Shown in pieces: positions 47,385 to 56,791 of a stretch of DNA of 64,000 bases. The stretch covers positions 5,270,001 to 5,334,000 of the forward strand of contig NZ_CP024901.1 of assembly GCF_003343245.1 (NCBI RefSeq), read 5' to 3'. Source of the stretch: Photorhabdus laumondii subsp. laumondii. Its GTDB lineage: Bacteria; Pseudomonadota; Gammaproteobacteria; Enterobacterales; Enterobacteriaceae. The position numbers were made by a program, and so were the translations under genes. The stretch's first letter is position 1. Every line of letters starts with the position of its first letter. The notes beneath the pieces are model-generated. The model had not been told where the DNA came from. It was given only the letters and a program-made list of their open reading frames with translations, and did not search any database.

Positions 47385-48032
47385 GTGCCAACTTCAGCTA
47401 ATAAAAGCCTATCTATTGATCCTCATAGTGCATTACCAGGCAGAACTGAGCCACTTAAGGTTTCACCTAACCATGCTGTTACTGATCATACGATAGAACC
47501 TGTTCCAGAAAATATGGAAGTGGCCTATTTTGGTATGGGATGCTTCTGGGGCGTAGAACGCCTATTCTGGCAACAACCTGATATTTACACCACCTCCGCA
47601 GGTTATAGCGGCGGTACAACAGCCAATCCAACTTACGAAGAAATTTGTAGCGGCCTGACCGGACATGCTGAGGTTGTTAGAATTGTTTACGATCCAGCAA
47701 AAAACAGCTACGAAAACTTATTAAAACTCTTCTGGGAAAACCACGATCCTGCTCAAGGGATGCGCCAGGGCGGGGATATTGGTTCTCAATATCGCTCCGC
47801 GATTTATACCGTGTCACCTCAGCAACATGAACTGGCATTAGCCAGCCGTGAACATTTCCAAAAAGCAATGCAACAACAAAGCGACAATCGCCCTATTACA
47901 ACGGAGATCACAGAAGCGGGGCCATTCTATTTTGCTGAAGACTATCACCAACAGTATCTATTTAAGAATCCTGAGGGGTATTGCGGGCTAGGCGGTATTG
48001 GTGTTTGCCTACCCAAAATGAACGAAAACTAG
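47385..48032 (+). CDS. msrA: Peptide methionine-(S)-sulfoxide reductase MsrA
   Basis: 215 residues. Repairs oxidised methionine. Catalytic motif [15 protein letters not shown] (Cys about 53), EDYHQQYL and a C-terminal [13 protein letters not shown] with the resolving cysteines. A GTG start at 47385 is used (GGGAG seven bases upstream). Divergent from tamA as in E. coli. Confidence 0.97.
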
Positions 48033-48186
48033 TCGCTACATTTAATTAATGTTATAATTACTACGCTAATCAATAGCTTTCTAAGTGTTTGTCGTCACTT
48101 TTTATTTTATATGATTTTTATTGTTTCCTCCGGTGCTTTTCTAATGACAACCTACCCTACCACCGGAGGTAGAACATGGATTCCTT

Positions 48187-49518
48187 ATGCTAAATAGTCT
48201 CTTAATAGTATTTCTATTGTGCGCGATAAGCGCCTTTTTTTCGTTATCTGAAATCTCTCTTGCTGCCTCTAGGAGAATCAAACTAAAACTGATGGCAGAT
48301 GAAGGTAATATCAACGCAGCTCATGTCCTCAAATTACAAGAAACGCCGGGAATGTTTTTTACCGTGGTGCAAATCGGCCTAAATGCAGTAGCAATTTTGG
48401 CAGGTGTTGTCGGTGAATCCGCATTCTCTCCTTCATTGAAAACGTTTTTCATGAAATTTATGCGCCCCGAATGGGCAGACCAGTTGGGCTTTATCTGCTC
48501 ATTTATCATTGTGACCAGTATATTTATTTTGCTCGCTGACTTGACACCAAAACGTATCGGCATGATTAAGCCTGAAGCAGTCGCCGTGAAAATCGTTAAC
48601 CCAATGCGTTTCTGTCTGACCGTTTTTCGTCCACTAGTTTGGCTATTTAATGGCCTGTCTGATCTTATCTTTAAGCTCTTTAAAATTCCGACAGCACGTA
48701 ATGAAGATATCACATCCGATGATATTTTTGCGGTTGTGGAAGCAGGGGCTGTTGCGGGTGTGCTGCGTAAACAAGAGCATGAACTGATTGAAAACGTGTT
48801 CGAGCTCGAATCCCGCACAGTGCCTTCTGCCATGACCTCAAGGGAAAGTATCATTTACTTCGATAAGGATGAAAGTGAGGAAAGTATCAAGCAGCGGGTT
48901 TCTAGCCAGCCACATTCCAAGTACCTGATATGTGATAGAGATATTGATCACGTTATCGGTTATGTGGATTCCAAAGATCTGCTTAACCGTGTCCTAAGTG
49001 GTCAAAGCCTAAGCTTCAATAAAGGTGTCCAGATCCGCAACGCGCTGATCATTCCAGATACCTTGACACTTTCAGATGCACTGGAAAGTTTTAAAGCGGC
49101 AGGTGAAGATTTCGCTATTATTCTGAATGAATATGCATTGGTAATGGGTGTGATTACCCTTAATGATGTTATGACCACACTGATGGGTGATTTAGTCGAC
49201 CAAGGACAAGAAGAGCAGATCATCATCCGTGACGAAAATTCATGGTTAGTAGAAGGAGGAACACCTATTGATGATGTACAGCGTGTACTGGATATTGATG
49301 ATTTTCCTGATTCAAGTAACTATGAAACCATTGCAGGTTTCATGATGTTTCGGTTGCGTAAAATTCCAAAGCGTACTGATTCAGTTAAGTTTGCTGGTTA
49401 CAAATTTGAAGTTGTCGATATTGATAACTACAAAATCGATCAGCTATTAGTCACAAAAATTACTGATACTCTCACCACGGCACCCACGCAAAACCAGCCT
49501 ATCAGTGATGATAAATAA
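48187..49518 (+). CDS. ytfL: CNNM/CorC-type transporter YtfL
   Basis: 443 residues. DUF21/CNNM membrane domain (about 1-180, four hydrophobic segments with SLSEISLAASRRIKLK), a pair of CBS domains (about 205-330) and the CorC_HlyC C-terminal domain. Homologues export magnesium or polyamines. Highly conserved with E. coli YtfL (renamed PaeA, a cadaverine/putrescine exporter). Followed by a terminator. Confidence 0.93.
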   Translation: MLNSLLIVFLLCAISAFFSLSEISLAASRRIKLKLMADEGNINAAHVLKLQETPGMFFTVVQIGLNAVAILAGVVGESAFSPSLKTFFMKFMRPEWADQLGFICSFIIVTSIFILLADLTPKRIGMIKPEAVAVKIVNPMRFCLTVFRPLVWLFNGLSDLIFKLFKIPTARNEDITSDDIFAVVEAGAVAGVLRKQEHELIENVFELESRTVPSAMTSRESIIYFDKDESEESIKQRVSSQPHSKYLICDRDIDHVIGYVDSKDLLNRVLSGQSLSFNKGVQIRNALIIPDTLTLSDALESFKAAGEDFAIILNEYALVMGVITLNDVMTTLMGDLVDQGQEEQIIIRDENSWLVEGGTPIDDVQRVLDIDDFPDSSNYETIAGFMMFRLRKIPKRTDSVKFAGYKFEVVDIDNYKIDQLLVTKITDTLTTAPTQNQPISDDK

Positions 49519-49550
49519 AAACGGCCTATTCTTGAGCTAAGGCCGTTTAG
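49517..49550 (+). terminator. Terminator of ytfL
   Basis: Arms AAACGGCC (49519-49526) and GGCCGTTT (49541-49548) around a 14-nt loop. Confidence 0.75.
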
Positions 49551-49562
49551 TATTCTCATGTT

Positions 49563-49593
49563 AAGCGCCACTTATTGTTATTTTGTGGCGCAG
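49563..49593 (-). terminator. Hairpin downstream of ytfK
   Basis: GCGCCAC (49565-49571) and GTGGCGC (49585-49591) around a 13-nt AT-rich loop. Orientation suits ytfK, but the T tract is weak. Confidence 0.5.
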
Positions 49594-49629
49594 ATTACAC
49601 CAGTATGCAACCCGATTCTTTTTCGTTAT

Positions 49630-49836
49630 CTATCCTATTTCGGCCTGCAAACGTAGCACTTGCTGATTGACTTCGCTCATTACACTAAAATGGCGCTTAT
49701 CTCTCACCTTCGGCGGTAAAATTTTGCCGCAGTCAAATTCAAAAGCCCCCATGTCTTTAATGTATAAACGTCCACGGAATAAAGTTTTAACGTAGAGAGC
49801 AATTTTCAGTGGGTTATATCGGTGAAAAATTTTCAT
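49630..49836 (-). CDS. ytfK: YtfK (DUF1107) stringent-response modulator
   Basis: 68 residues, basic, with the conserved [20 protein letters not shown] and [10 protein letters not shown] blocks of DUF1107. E. coli YtfK binds SpoT and tilts it towards (p)ppGpp synthesis under phosphate or fatty-acid starvation. Located between ytfL and ytfJ as usual. About 290 bases (49837-50126) separate it from ytfJ and hold no gene. Confidence 0.92.
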   Translation of the reverse strand: MKIFHRYNPLKIALYVKTLFRGRLYIKDMGAFEFDCGKILPPKVRDKRHFSVMSEVNQQVLRLQAEIG

Positions 49837-50126
49837 CTCTGCTTTTTTCCTCCTAGCGACTTCTTACGGTTACGTTTGGTGAGCCAACTCCACACACCAT
49901 ACCGTTATGTAGAATAATAGACTGAATTTATCCGATTTTGTTCCCTCCATTTTTAGTTTTATGCACTGAATTTACATAAAATGACAGATATTTAGATATA
50001 CATAACTATGTAACTTTATCTCTTACTTAATGTTAAAAATTTGATCTTCTTTAAAGAGATAAATCAGTTAATACCCGCTATGCTAGAGATCCATGCATTG
50101 TCACACTAACCTACAAAGGAAAAATT

Positions 50127-50681
50127 ATGATAAAGAACTTTATGCTATATGCTGCGCTACTTTGTTCTCCTGCTTTAGCATTCGCCCACAACATCACTCT
50201 GGAACAACAGGTTCCTGCGATCAGTGTTTCTGATAAAGGTGAGTTGTTACTCAACAATAACAAGTTTAGCTACCAAAATTGGGATAGTGGAAAACTGATT
50301 GGTAAAGTGAGAGTCATACAACATATTGCAGGTCGTAGTGCAGCTAAAGAGATGAATGCTCCACTGATAGAAGAAATAAAACGCGCTGATTTTTCAAAAG
50401 AAAAATACCAAACAACCACCATCATCAATATCAATGATGCCATATTCGGTACTGGACCCTTTGTCCGCAGCAGTATTGAAGATAGCAAAAGAGAGTTTCC
50501 GTGGTCTCAGTTTATCGCTGACAGCAACGGTGTGGCCAAAAAAGCTTGGCAGTTGGAAGCTAAAAGTTCTGCCATTATTGTCCTGGACAAAAATGGCGCA
50601 GCGAAGTTTACCAAAGAAGGTGCATTAAACAGTAGTGAAATCAAACAGGTCATTGAATTAGTTCGTAAGGAACTACAGTAA
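50127..50681 (+). CDS. ytfJ: Periplasmic protein YtfJ
   Basis: 184 residues with a signal peptide (MIKNFMLYAALLCSPALAFA) and the YtfJ domain with a thioredoxin-like fold (GKVRVIQHIAGRSAAKEMN, WSQFIADSNGVAKKAWQLEAK). The redox CXXC of thioredoxins is absent. Function unknown. GGA-type ribosome site (AAAGGAAAAATT) before ATG. Confidence 0.93.
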   Translation: MIKNFMLYAALLCSPALAFAHNITLEQQVPAISVSDKGELLLNNNKFSYQNWDSGKLIGKVRVIQHIAGRSAAKEMNAPLIEEIKRADFSKEKYQTTTIININDAIFGTGPFVRSSIEDSKREFPWSQFIADSNGVAKKAWQLEAKSSAIIVLDKNGAAKFTKEGALNSSEIKQVIELVRKELQ

Positions 50682-50761
50682 AAACATCCGTGGTGATAAC
50701 GACTTGCAGGTATGTTTTCGTTTGCCCTTATCACCACAGCTCCGCTAAAAAACAGCCATGA

Positions 50762-51505
50762 TTAAAAAATCGTTACTCTAAATCCCGGATTCAGGAATGA
50801 TTCACGAGGCGTATAATCTAGCGTCTGACCTTTCCAGTTCGTCACGTGAGCACCAGCAGCAATGGCTATAGCGTGACCCGCCGCAGTATCCCAGATATGA
50901 GTGGGCCCAAAGCGAGGATAAAGTTGCGCTTTTCCTTCCGCCACCAAACAGAACTTTAGTGAAGACCCTACAGAAACCGTCTGATGTTCACCTAATTGAT
51001 TGAGATAATCTTCTAATTCTGTATCCATATGAGAGCGGCTAACAACGACCATTGGTGGATTAGCATCACGAATCTTAATCGGCAAACATTGACCTCCACA
51101 GGCTTTTTTCCATGCCTGCCGCCCTTGCCCGGAATAAAGCGTATCCTGCACAGGAGCATATATAACGCCCATCACAGGAACGCCCTCATCAATCAAGGCG
51201 ATATTAACCGTAAATTCACCGTTACGATTAATAAATTCCTTGGTACCATCCAGAGGATCAACTAACCAATAGCGCTTCCAATCACGCCTCTCTTCCCAAG
51301 TAGGAAGCTCTTCTTCCGACAACAGTGGAATTTCTGGGGCGATACGGGATAATCCGGCTTTAATTATTTTATGAGCCACAATATCAGCCATAGTAACCGG
51401 TGAATCATCTTGCTTATGATCAACTTTCAGGGGATGTTCATCCTGATAAATTGTCATAATAGCCGCACCAGCTTCCTGAGCCAGTTGGCAGATTTGTTCT
51501 AGCAT
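50762..51505 (-). CDS. cysQ: 3'(2'),5'-bisphosphate nucleotidase CysQ
   Basis: 247 residues from ATG at 51505 (AGAGG upstream); a GTG one codon earlier is possible. Removes the 3'-phosphate from PAP during sulfate assimilation. Inositol-monophosphatase fold with the metal motif [14 protein letters not shown] and [10 protein letters not shown]. In E. coli cpdB lies upstream; here an ERIC repeat and IS-rich DNA follow instead. Confidence 0.97.
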   Translation of the reverse strand: MLEQICQLAQEAGAAIMTIYQDEHPLKVDHKQDDSPVTMADIVAHKIIKAGLSRIAPEIPLLSEEELPTWEERRDWKRYWLVDPLDGTKEFINRNGEFTVNIALIDEGVPVMGVIYAPVQDTLYSGQGRQAWKKACGGQCLPIKIRDANPPMVVVSRSHMDTELEDYLNQLGEHQTVSVGSSLKFCLVAEGKAQLYPRFGPTHIWDTAAGHAIAIAAGAHVTNWKGQTLDYTPRESFLNPGFRVTIF

Positions 51506-51540
51506 CACACACCTCTGCGGTTAGTCATCTGTTATCATTT

Positions 51541-51668
51541 TATACCCGTTATCTTTCAAATTGCCTCTTTGTTGGCTGCACTCGCTCACTCCCGGTCACA
51601 TAGTTTGCTATGCTCCCGGGGATTCACTCCCTTGCCGCCGCGATGCATCTTGAAATCCATAGGGTATA
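51541..51668 (+). repeat. ERIC element, about 128 bp, upstream of cysQ
   Basis: Starts TATACCCGTTATCTTTCAAA, core CACTCCCGGTCACATAGTTT, ends CCATAGGGTATA. Same orientation as the copies at 13178, 32257 and 58000. Confidence 0.92.
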
Positions 51669-52300
51669 GACTATATTACCAATTGATCTTTTTATTGGAA
51701 CGGTAAGAATTTTATTACCACTCCTAAAATAAAAACAGCCGGATATACCTGCTCAAGTTATTGACAATCTGATGCAATCACTGTGATCTTCATGTTCTCA
51801 CCAAACACTTTTGCCCAATATGATGCCGTCATCCAACCCGCTGTACCACCAACAATTCATCTAAGCAAGCATTAAACCTTCAAGATATTTGACCGCATTG
51901 TGATCAATCAGACATTCGCACGGTTCATCCATCACACCCAGCGCCGTATTCGGGAGCATTTCAGTGATAGCTCAAGAAGAGATGCATTCATTTCCGCCAG
52001 ACTTTTGGCAATAAAAGCGTTTTTCTGGACCATATTCCTAACATCAGGAGAATTCAAAATTTATTTTCGGGCAGTTTCATTCTCAATTAGATAACGTAAC
52101 GAGCTTATCAGATGGAAACTTTCCATCGATTTAATCACCAAGACATCGGTTGGTAAATACGGTGAGAAAAATAGGGTATTAATAATGATATTTCAATTGT
52201 ATTCATTTCCTTTATATCAAGATAACTTCCTGGCTTATTAATCCGCCAGACCTTTCATAATCGTTGATACAATAAAGTATCCATGCCATTCTTAAATATA
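51669..52300. other. Decayed 632-bp stretch; possible gene remnant on the minus strand
   Basis: No intact gene. On the minus strand (about 51980-52150) a readable stretch (TDVLVIKSMESFHLISSLRY, then NMVQKNAFIAKSLAEMNASL) is broken by stops and continues in another frame with HNAVKYLEGLM near 51875-51925. It looks like a decayed protein gene, but I do not recognise the family. Confidence 0.3.
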
Positions 52301-53397
52301 TACCCGTAATCATTGAAGATGCTTGATTTTATCCGAAATGGAGATCATTATCCTCGCTATGAAAATATTCATTACCGATGAACAAAAAGCCGAACTTGAA
52401 CATCTCCATCACACCTGCCGTGATAAGAGGGAGTGTGATCGCATCAAAGCGGTCCTGCTGGCCTCTGAAGGCTGGAGTTCAGTGATGATCGCTCAGGCCC
52501 TGCGTCTTCATGAAATGACCGTTAACCGTCATATCAGCGATTACCTTAATCAAGGTAAACTTAAATCTGATAATGGGGGGTCTGATAGTTTGCTTTCTCA
52601 AGAACAAACTGATTTTTTAATCAATCACTTATCTCAACATCTTTTCCATCACACCCATGAAATCGTGGCCTATGTTGCTCAGCTCTGGAATATTACCTTT
52701 AGCATTCCCGGCATGAATAAATGGCTACACCGTCAGGGTTTTTCTTATAAAAAACCTTGTGGCGTCCCTCATAAATTCGACGCAGAAAAACAGCGACAAT
52801 TTATTGAATATTATGAGAATCTTAAAGTCACAGCGAAAGACGAACCCATCCTTTTTCTTGATGCTGTTCACCCGACTCAAGGCACCAAACTCGGTTATGG
52901 CTGGATGCGAAAAGGCGAGAAAAAAACAGTCAAAACAACAGGAAGCCGGACTCGCCTGAATATATTGGGCGCGCTCAACCTGAATGCCATTGGTCGTACG
53001 GTGTTCCAGGAATATCAAACCATCAATGACTACAATATTTGCTGTTTTTTCAATGAAATAAGAAAGTCTTATCCTGACTATCATCAAAAAATTCATCTTA
53101 TTGTGGATGGGGCGGGTTACAACAAAGCTCATCTTGTTAAGGAGTGGGCTTATGTTAGCAATATTGAGTTACATTACCTTCCTCCCTATAGCCCAAATTT
53201 AAACCCAATAGAGCGATTATGGAAGGTCATGAATGAACAGGTTCGAAATAACCGTTATTTTGCGGATAAACATGAATTTCGAGACAACGTCTTCAAATTT
53301 TTCACCACAACGCTACCGGATATAGCGGACTCGCTGATGTCTAGAATTAACGACCATTTTCAGGTGCTAAAAACTGCATCTTGAAGTTTCTTGGGTA
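52301..53397 (+). mobile_element. IS630-family insertion sequence, about 1097 bp, apparently intact
   Basis: Flanked by TA on both sides (52299-52300 and 53398-53399), the IS630/Tc1 hallmark. Inverted ends TACCCGTAATCATTGAAGATGC (left) and TACCC...ACTTCAAGATGCAG (right, inward) differ in places but share TACCC and the AAGATGC block. One uninterrupted transposase frame. The ends resemble those of the ERIC repeats. Confidence 0.85.
52359..53384 (+). CDS. IS630-family DDE transposase
   Basis: 341 residues if started at MKIFITDEQKAELEHL (52359); the frame is open from 52323. N-terminal HTH (WSSVMIAQALRLHEMTVNRH), winged-helix region (FSIPGMNKWLHRQGFSYKKP) and DDE catalytic core: FLDAVHPT, LIVDGAGYNKAH and PPYSPNLNPIERLWKVMNEQ. 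All three acidic residues and the NPIE motif are present, so the enzyme is probably functional. Confidence 0.9.
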   Translation: MKIFITDEQKAELEHLHHTCRDKRECDRIKAVLLASEGWSSVMIAQALRLHEMTVNRHISDYLNQGKLKSDNGGSDSLLSQEQTDFLINHLSQHLFHHTHEIVAYVAQLWNITFSIPGMNKWLHRQGFSYKKPCGVPHKFDAEKQRQFIEYYENLKVTAKDEPILFLDAVHPTQGTKLGYGWMRKGEKKTVKTTGSRTRLNILGALNLNAIGRTVFQEYQTINDYNICCFFNEIRKSYPDYHQKIHLIVDGAGYNKAHLVKEWAYVSNIELHYLPPYSPNLNPIERLWKVMNEQVRNNRYFADKHEFRDNVFKFFTTTLPDIADSLMSRINDHFQVLKTAS

Positions 53398-53469
53398 TAT
53401 TTAATAAATCAATATTGTTTTTATAATAAAAACAAACAAAATATTGTTTATTTGTCACTAAAGTTATTA

Positions 53470-53680
53470 AAAAATAAAAAATGCTCGAAAGACTGAAACT
53501 CAGCCAAAGGTAAAGTAAATAAGTGCTAACAAGCTAAAGGAGACAGTGAAACCTAATCTTGCCAATGCAAAACGGCATTATGAACACGGTTAAGATTAGA
53601 GAGAATCCAAATGCTGGTGGCAATGACACAGAATAGCTAGGAAGATAGTGGGCCAAAGATCTTATTTAAAGAAATAATTA
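53470..53680 (+). other. Structured non-coding segment, possible group II intron fragment
   Basis: No coding capacity. Nested pairings: CTAATCTT (53553-53560) with AAGATTAG (53592-53599), extended by CC/GG, and inside it AATGC (53564-53568) with GCATT (53575-53579). The purine-rich style (GTGAAACC, GAGAATCC, TAGTGGGCC) recalls domain I of bacterial group II introns, and GTGCTAAC at 53523 could be a degraded 5' end. No reverse transcriptase or domain V is seen. Confidence 0.3.
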
Positions 53681-53826
53681 GGAAATTGAGGGAAAGCCAG
53701 TTCATCGGCAACATCCTAGCTGAAATTTTCGATGGTTTGAAAATACCCCCCATTTTTTAAATGGGTTTGTCAGTAGTCTGAGACGAATATACCGGCTATT
53801 TTTTTAAACCTACTTGTGGATAAAAC

Positions 53827-54447
53827 TTACAGAATATCCAACAATTCCACCTCGAAAATCAGAGTGCTATATGGGGGAATCGATGCACCGGCACCACGCT
53901 CGCCATAAGCCAAATTATAAGGGATATAAAGTTCCCATTTAGAACCGACAGGCATCAACGTCAATGCTTCAATCCATCCAGCAATCACCCCATTCACAGG
54001 AAATTCAGCAGGTTCACCACGCTGTACTGAGCTGTCAAACACGGTGCCATCAATCAGACGCCCCGTGTAATGGACACGCACGTGGTCAGTATGGGCAGGA
54101 ATTGCACCATCACCCTGCTTTAGTACAGAGAACTGTAAACCAGATTCTGTCGTGCTTATACCGTCACGCTGAGCATTTTCTGCCAGAAATTTCTGTCCCT
54201 CTTCTGCCATAACTTGCTGACGTTCACGACGCACACCATCTGCACGTTCATGCATTTCACGTAAGGCACGATGCAATATATCGACCGGCACCGCTGGAGA
54301 ATGATTTTCCAGCGCATCGCATAACCCCGCTAACAACGCTTCAGGTTCCAGACCTTGCAGGCCAGACTCCAGTAATTGCTGACCAACTTGCAAGCCAACC
54401 CCATAACTTGCTTGTGCTTCGATAGAGTCAAAAGAAAGTTTTGCCAT
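53827..54447 (-). CDS. fklB: FKBP-type peptidyl-prolyl isomerase FklB (FKBP22)
   Basis: 206 residues from ATG at 54447; an upstream ATG at 54465 is less likely because [18 protein letters not shown] matches the family start. N-terminal helical dimerisation domain (to about 90) and C-terminal FKBP domain with [38 protein letters not shown] and [21 protein letters not shown] cytoplasmic folding catalyst. Last core gene before the AT-rich island. Confidence 0.96.
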   Translation of the reverse strand: MAKLSFDSIEAQASYGVGLQVGQQLLESGLQGLEPEALLAGLCDALENHSPAVPVDILHRALREMHERADGVRRERQQVMAEEGQKFLAENAQRDGISTTESGLQFSVLKQGDGAIPAHTDHVRVHYTGRLIDGTVFDSSVQRGEPAEFPVNGVIAGWIEALTLMPVGSKWELYIPYNLAYGERGAGASIPPYSTLIFEVELLDIL

Positions 54448-54717
54448 GAAAATACCTGTGATCAAATTAAATTAGACCTGTAAGCATAACAGCGCGATGC
54501 AGCAGGGTAAACCGAAGATGTCACCAGGAAAATACATGTCGCCCCAATATATAAGCGCTAATAATCGATATAATTCTAAGTAGCATATTTATTTCTTAAA
54601 GGTTACAATATAAAAATTCAATTTTTTAAATTTTTTACTTATAATTGATTATATGAATAAAATATTTTTTATATAAAATTAATTTTATTGCAAATATTAT
54701 ATGATGAGGAAAATCTT

Positions 54718-55434
54718 ATGAACACATCATTTAATGAAATTTTATCAGAAATTAAAAAGTCCAAAACCATGCCTGAATTAGAAAAGAGGCTATTAAACGC
54801 GATAAACTATCTGGGTTTTGAATTCTACTCAATTTATCAGGAAGAAAAATATCCATTCACGACAAAAAAATATGTTCTAATAACCAACCTAAATATAGAA
54901 ACTGCAAGTAATTATAATCAAGATAATAATCATGACAGCGACCAATTAATGAATGGTGATTACACTTTCTCTATTCCGTCAGTTTGTAATGATAAAATAT
55001 CAAAAAACACTGATTTTACGATTGAAAAATCAAATTCAAATAAAAATGAAGTCAAAAATAGTCTTTCAATCAAAATTAAAGGTTATCATGGAGAAAGGTC
55101 GATTTTTTCAGTTGCCAGAAAAGAAGGCACTATTTCTCATAATGAAATACTTAATAAAGCAGGAGTATTAGGCATATTGGCAAATGAATGCATAAAAACA
55201 TTTAATAACCTAAAAAATAAAAAGGATAAAATCATTATTCCAACACTCTCTACCAGAGAAGTTGAAGTCATAAGATGGACTTGTGAGGGAAAAACTTCTG
55301 CTGAAATAGCCGATATACTGGATATTTCAACAAGAACAGTTAATTTCCACATTAACAATGTTATGGAGAAATTAGTGGTTCCCAATAAAGTTGCAGCAGT
55401 TGCTAAAGCAATAGCATATAATCTAATCATATAA
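54718..55434 (+). CDS. SdiA-like LuxR-family regulator (LuxR solo)
   Basis: 238 residues from ATG at 54718, with GAGGA seven bases upstream. The N-terminal half resembles the autoinducer-binding domain of SdiA (AINYLGFEFYSIYQEEKYPF). The C-terminal HTH is very close to SdiA (LSTREVEVIRWTCEGKTSAE, ILDISTRTVNFHINNVMEKL). No luxI is near. By eye several residues that line the AHL pocket (the two Trp and the Pro of the W-Y-D-P-W set) are replaced, so a non-AHL ligand is possible. Convergent with the biosynthetic operon; very AT-rich. Confidence 0.85.
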   Translation: MNTSFNEILSEIKKSKTMPELEKRLLNAINYLGFEFYSIYQEEKYPFTTKKYVLITNLNIETASNYNQDNNHDSDQLMNGDYTFSIPSVCNDKISKNTDFTIEKSNSNKNEVKNSLSIKIKGYHGERSIFSVARKEGTISHNEILNKAGVLGILANECIKTFNNLKNKKDKIIIPTLSTREVEVIRWTCEGKTSAEIADILDISTRTVNFHINNVMEKLVVPNKVAAVAKAIAYNLII

Positions 55435-55437
55435 CAA

Positions 55438-55460
55438 TTAGAGCCCAAATAAGGCTCTAA
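55438..55460. terminator. Bidirectional hairpin between luxR-type gene and operon end
   Basis: TTAGAGCC and GGCTCTAA around CAAATAA, directly after the regulator stop and before the ATP-grasp stop. T tracts are short on both sides. Confidence 0.6.
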
Positions 55461-55470
55461 CCACACGAAA

Positions 55471-56781
55471 TTATAAAATATAATTAGACAATATATCCCT
55501 CCATGCATCATTAATTTCATTCATCAGGGATTCACATTTGACGTGCTCATCATTAATATGCACACAAACATAACCACAGAAATCATTATTGCTTTTTGGT
55601 GTTTCATAAACCGGTGAATTCTTATCTAAATTAATTTTTATTGCAATAATTTCGTAATATAATTTACTCAAAATATTATCAACAGATGCTAATAACACTT
55701 CATTAATTTCTGTTTGATCGAATTTATCATTAATTTTGCCGTCTTTACCTGCCAGTAAATTAATCAAAAATGCTCTTCCCTTTGCTTCTGGCAATATCAT
55801 TCGATCACTAAATCCTTTGACTAAATGGTCAACCCAAATTTCCTGCAAGCTTATACCATATACCCGGTTAGCCATATCCCAAATACGCATACCCGCGGGT
55901 CTACGATTAGTTTCAACCAGAAAAGTTTCTCCCGTTTTACTATCTTGCTTAATCTCATTATGGAATGCGCCAAAAGTCTGCCCTGAAATCAGATTCATTG
56001 CCTGCCCTGCTTTATGTAATGCAATCGTATTTCTGCCATCACATTGCGCCGGAACTATTTGCCCTATTTCAACAGGAAATTCCCCTTTCTGGGAAACTTT
56101 TTGCGTTAAAAATGCCATACAACCAATACCATCGTACGAATATTCTGTATCGAAAATAATAAGTTCTTCTGCAAGAATTTGATTACCACCAGATTGCTCA
56201 ACAGATTGAGCAAAAGCCGTTGGGATTTTACTTCTATCTTTAACCGCTACCACGCCTACATTTGCCCGACCACAATTAGGCTTAATAATCACACCATACG
56301 GAACAGAATCATAAAACTCTTCTAGCTCTTTAATCTCATTAATGAAAGTATATCGAGGCGTTTTAATATGTTGTGCCGCAAGCAACGGTAATATTCGAGT
56401 TTCTTGTTGGCGAAATTGATATTTCTCAATACCTGCGAAACTTAATTTGGGATCATCACCATAAACGTTTAATTTCTTCGCGATAACAGCCGCATACCCA
56501 GATACCGCATCCATAAAAGGAAGAATACCAGCACATGTCATATTAAGTTCAGCAAGAACGGTCATCACACGATCAACATAATTGTCATCAACATAATTTT
56601 CTGTTCGTACAGGAATATGATAGACAAATGGTGTAACATTTTTTTCCTCACCGGACAACATATCGCTAATAATCACCAACTCAAGGGAGTAATTATATCG
56701 AATATAGTCACGAATATTGACGATTTCATTCAGCCTTGCCGGAAGATAATCAAGCACTAACAAATATTTTTTCGAACTCAT
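55471..56781 (-). CDS. ATP-grasp ligase, carboxylate-amine type
   Basis: 436 residues. ATP-grasp fold: ATP-binding segment YGVIIKPNCGRANVGVVAVK (about 165-185), ILAEELI and the metal site TFLVETNRRPAGMRIWDMAN (E-x-N-x-R). Enzymes of this kind form amide bonds through acyl phosphates and often join unusual amino acids into dipeptides (BacD/DdaF-like). GGAGG sits five bases before ATG. Last gene of the operon, 10 bases after the MFS gene, so it probably performs the final condensation. The partner substrate is unknown. Confidence 0.85.
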   Translation of the reverse strand: MSSKKYLLVLDYLPARLNEIVNIRDYIRYNYSLELVIISDMLSGEEKNVTPFVYHIPVRTENYVDDNYVDRVMTVLAELNMTCAGILPFMDAVSGYAAVIAKKLNVYGDDPKLSFAGIEKYQFRQQETRILPLLAAQHIKTPRYTFINEIKELEEFYDSVPYGVIIKPNCGRANVGVVAVKDRSKIPTAFAQSVEQSGGNQILAEELIIFDTEYSYDGIGCMAFLTQKVSQKGEFPVEIGQIVPAQCDGRNTIALHKAGQAMNLISGQTFGAFHNEIKQDSKTGETFLVETNRRPAGMRIWDMANRVYGISLQEIWVDHLVKGFSDRMILPEAKGRAFLINLLAGKDGKINDKFDQTEINEVLLASVDNILSKLYYEIIAIKINLDKNSPVYETPKSNNDFCGYVCVHINDEHVKCESLMNEINDAWRDILSNYIL

Positions 56782-56791
56782 ATTTCCTCCA

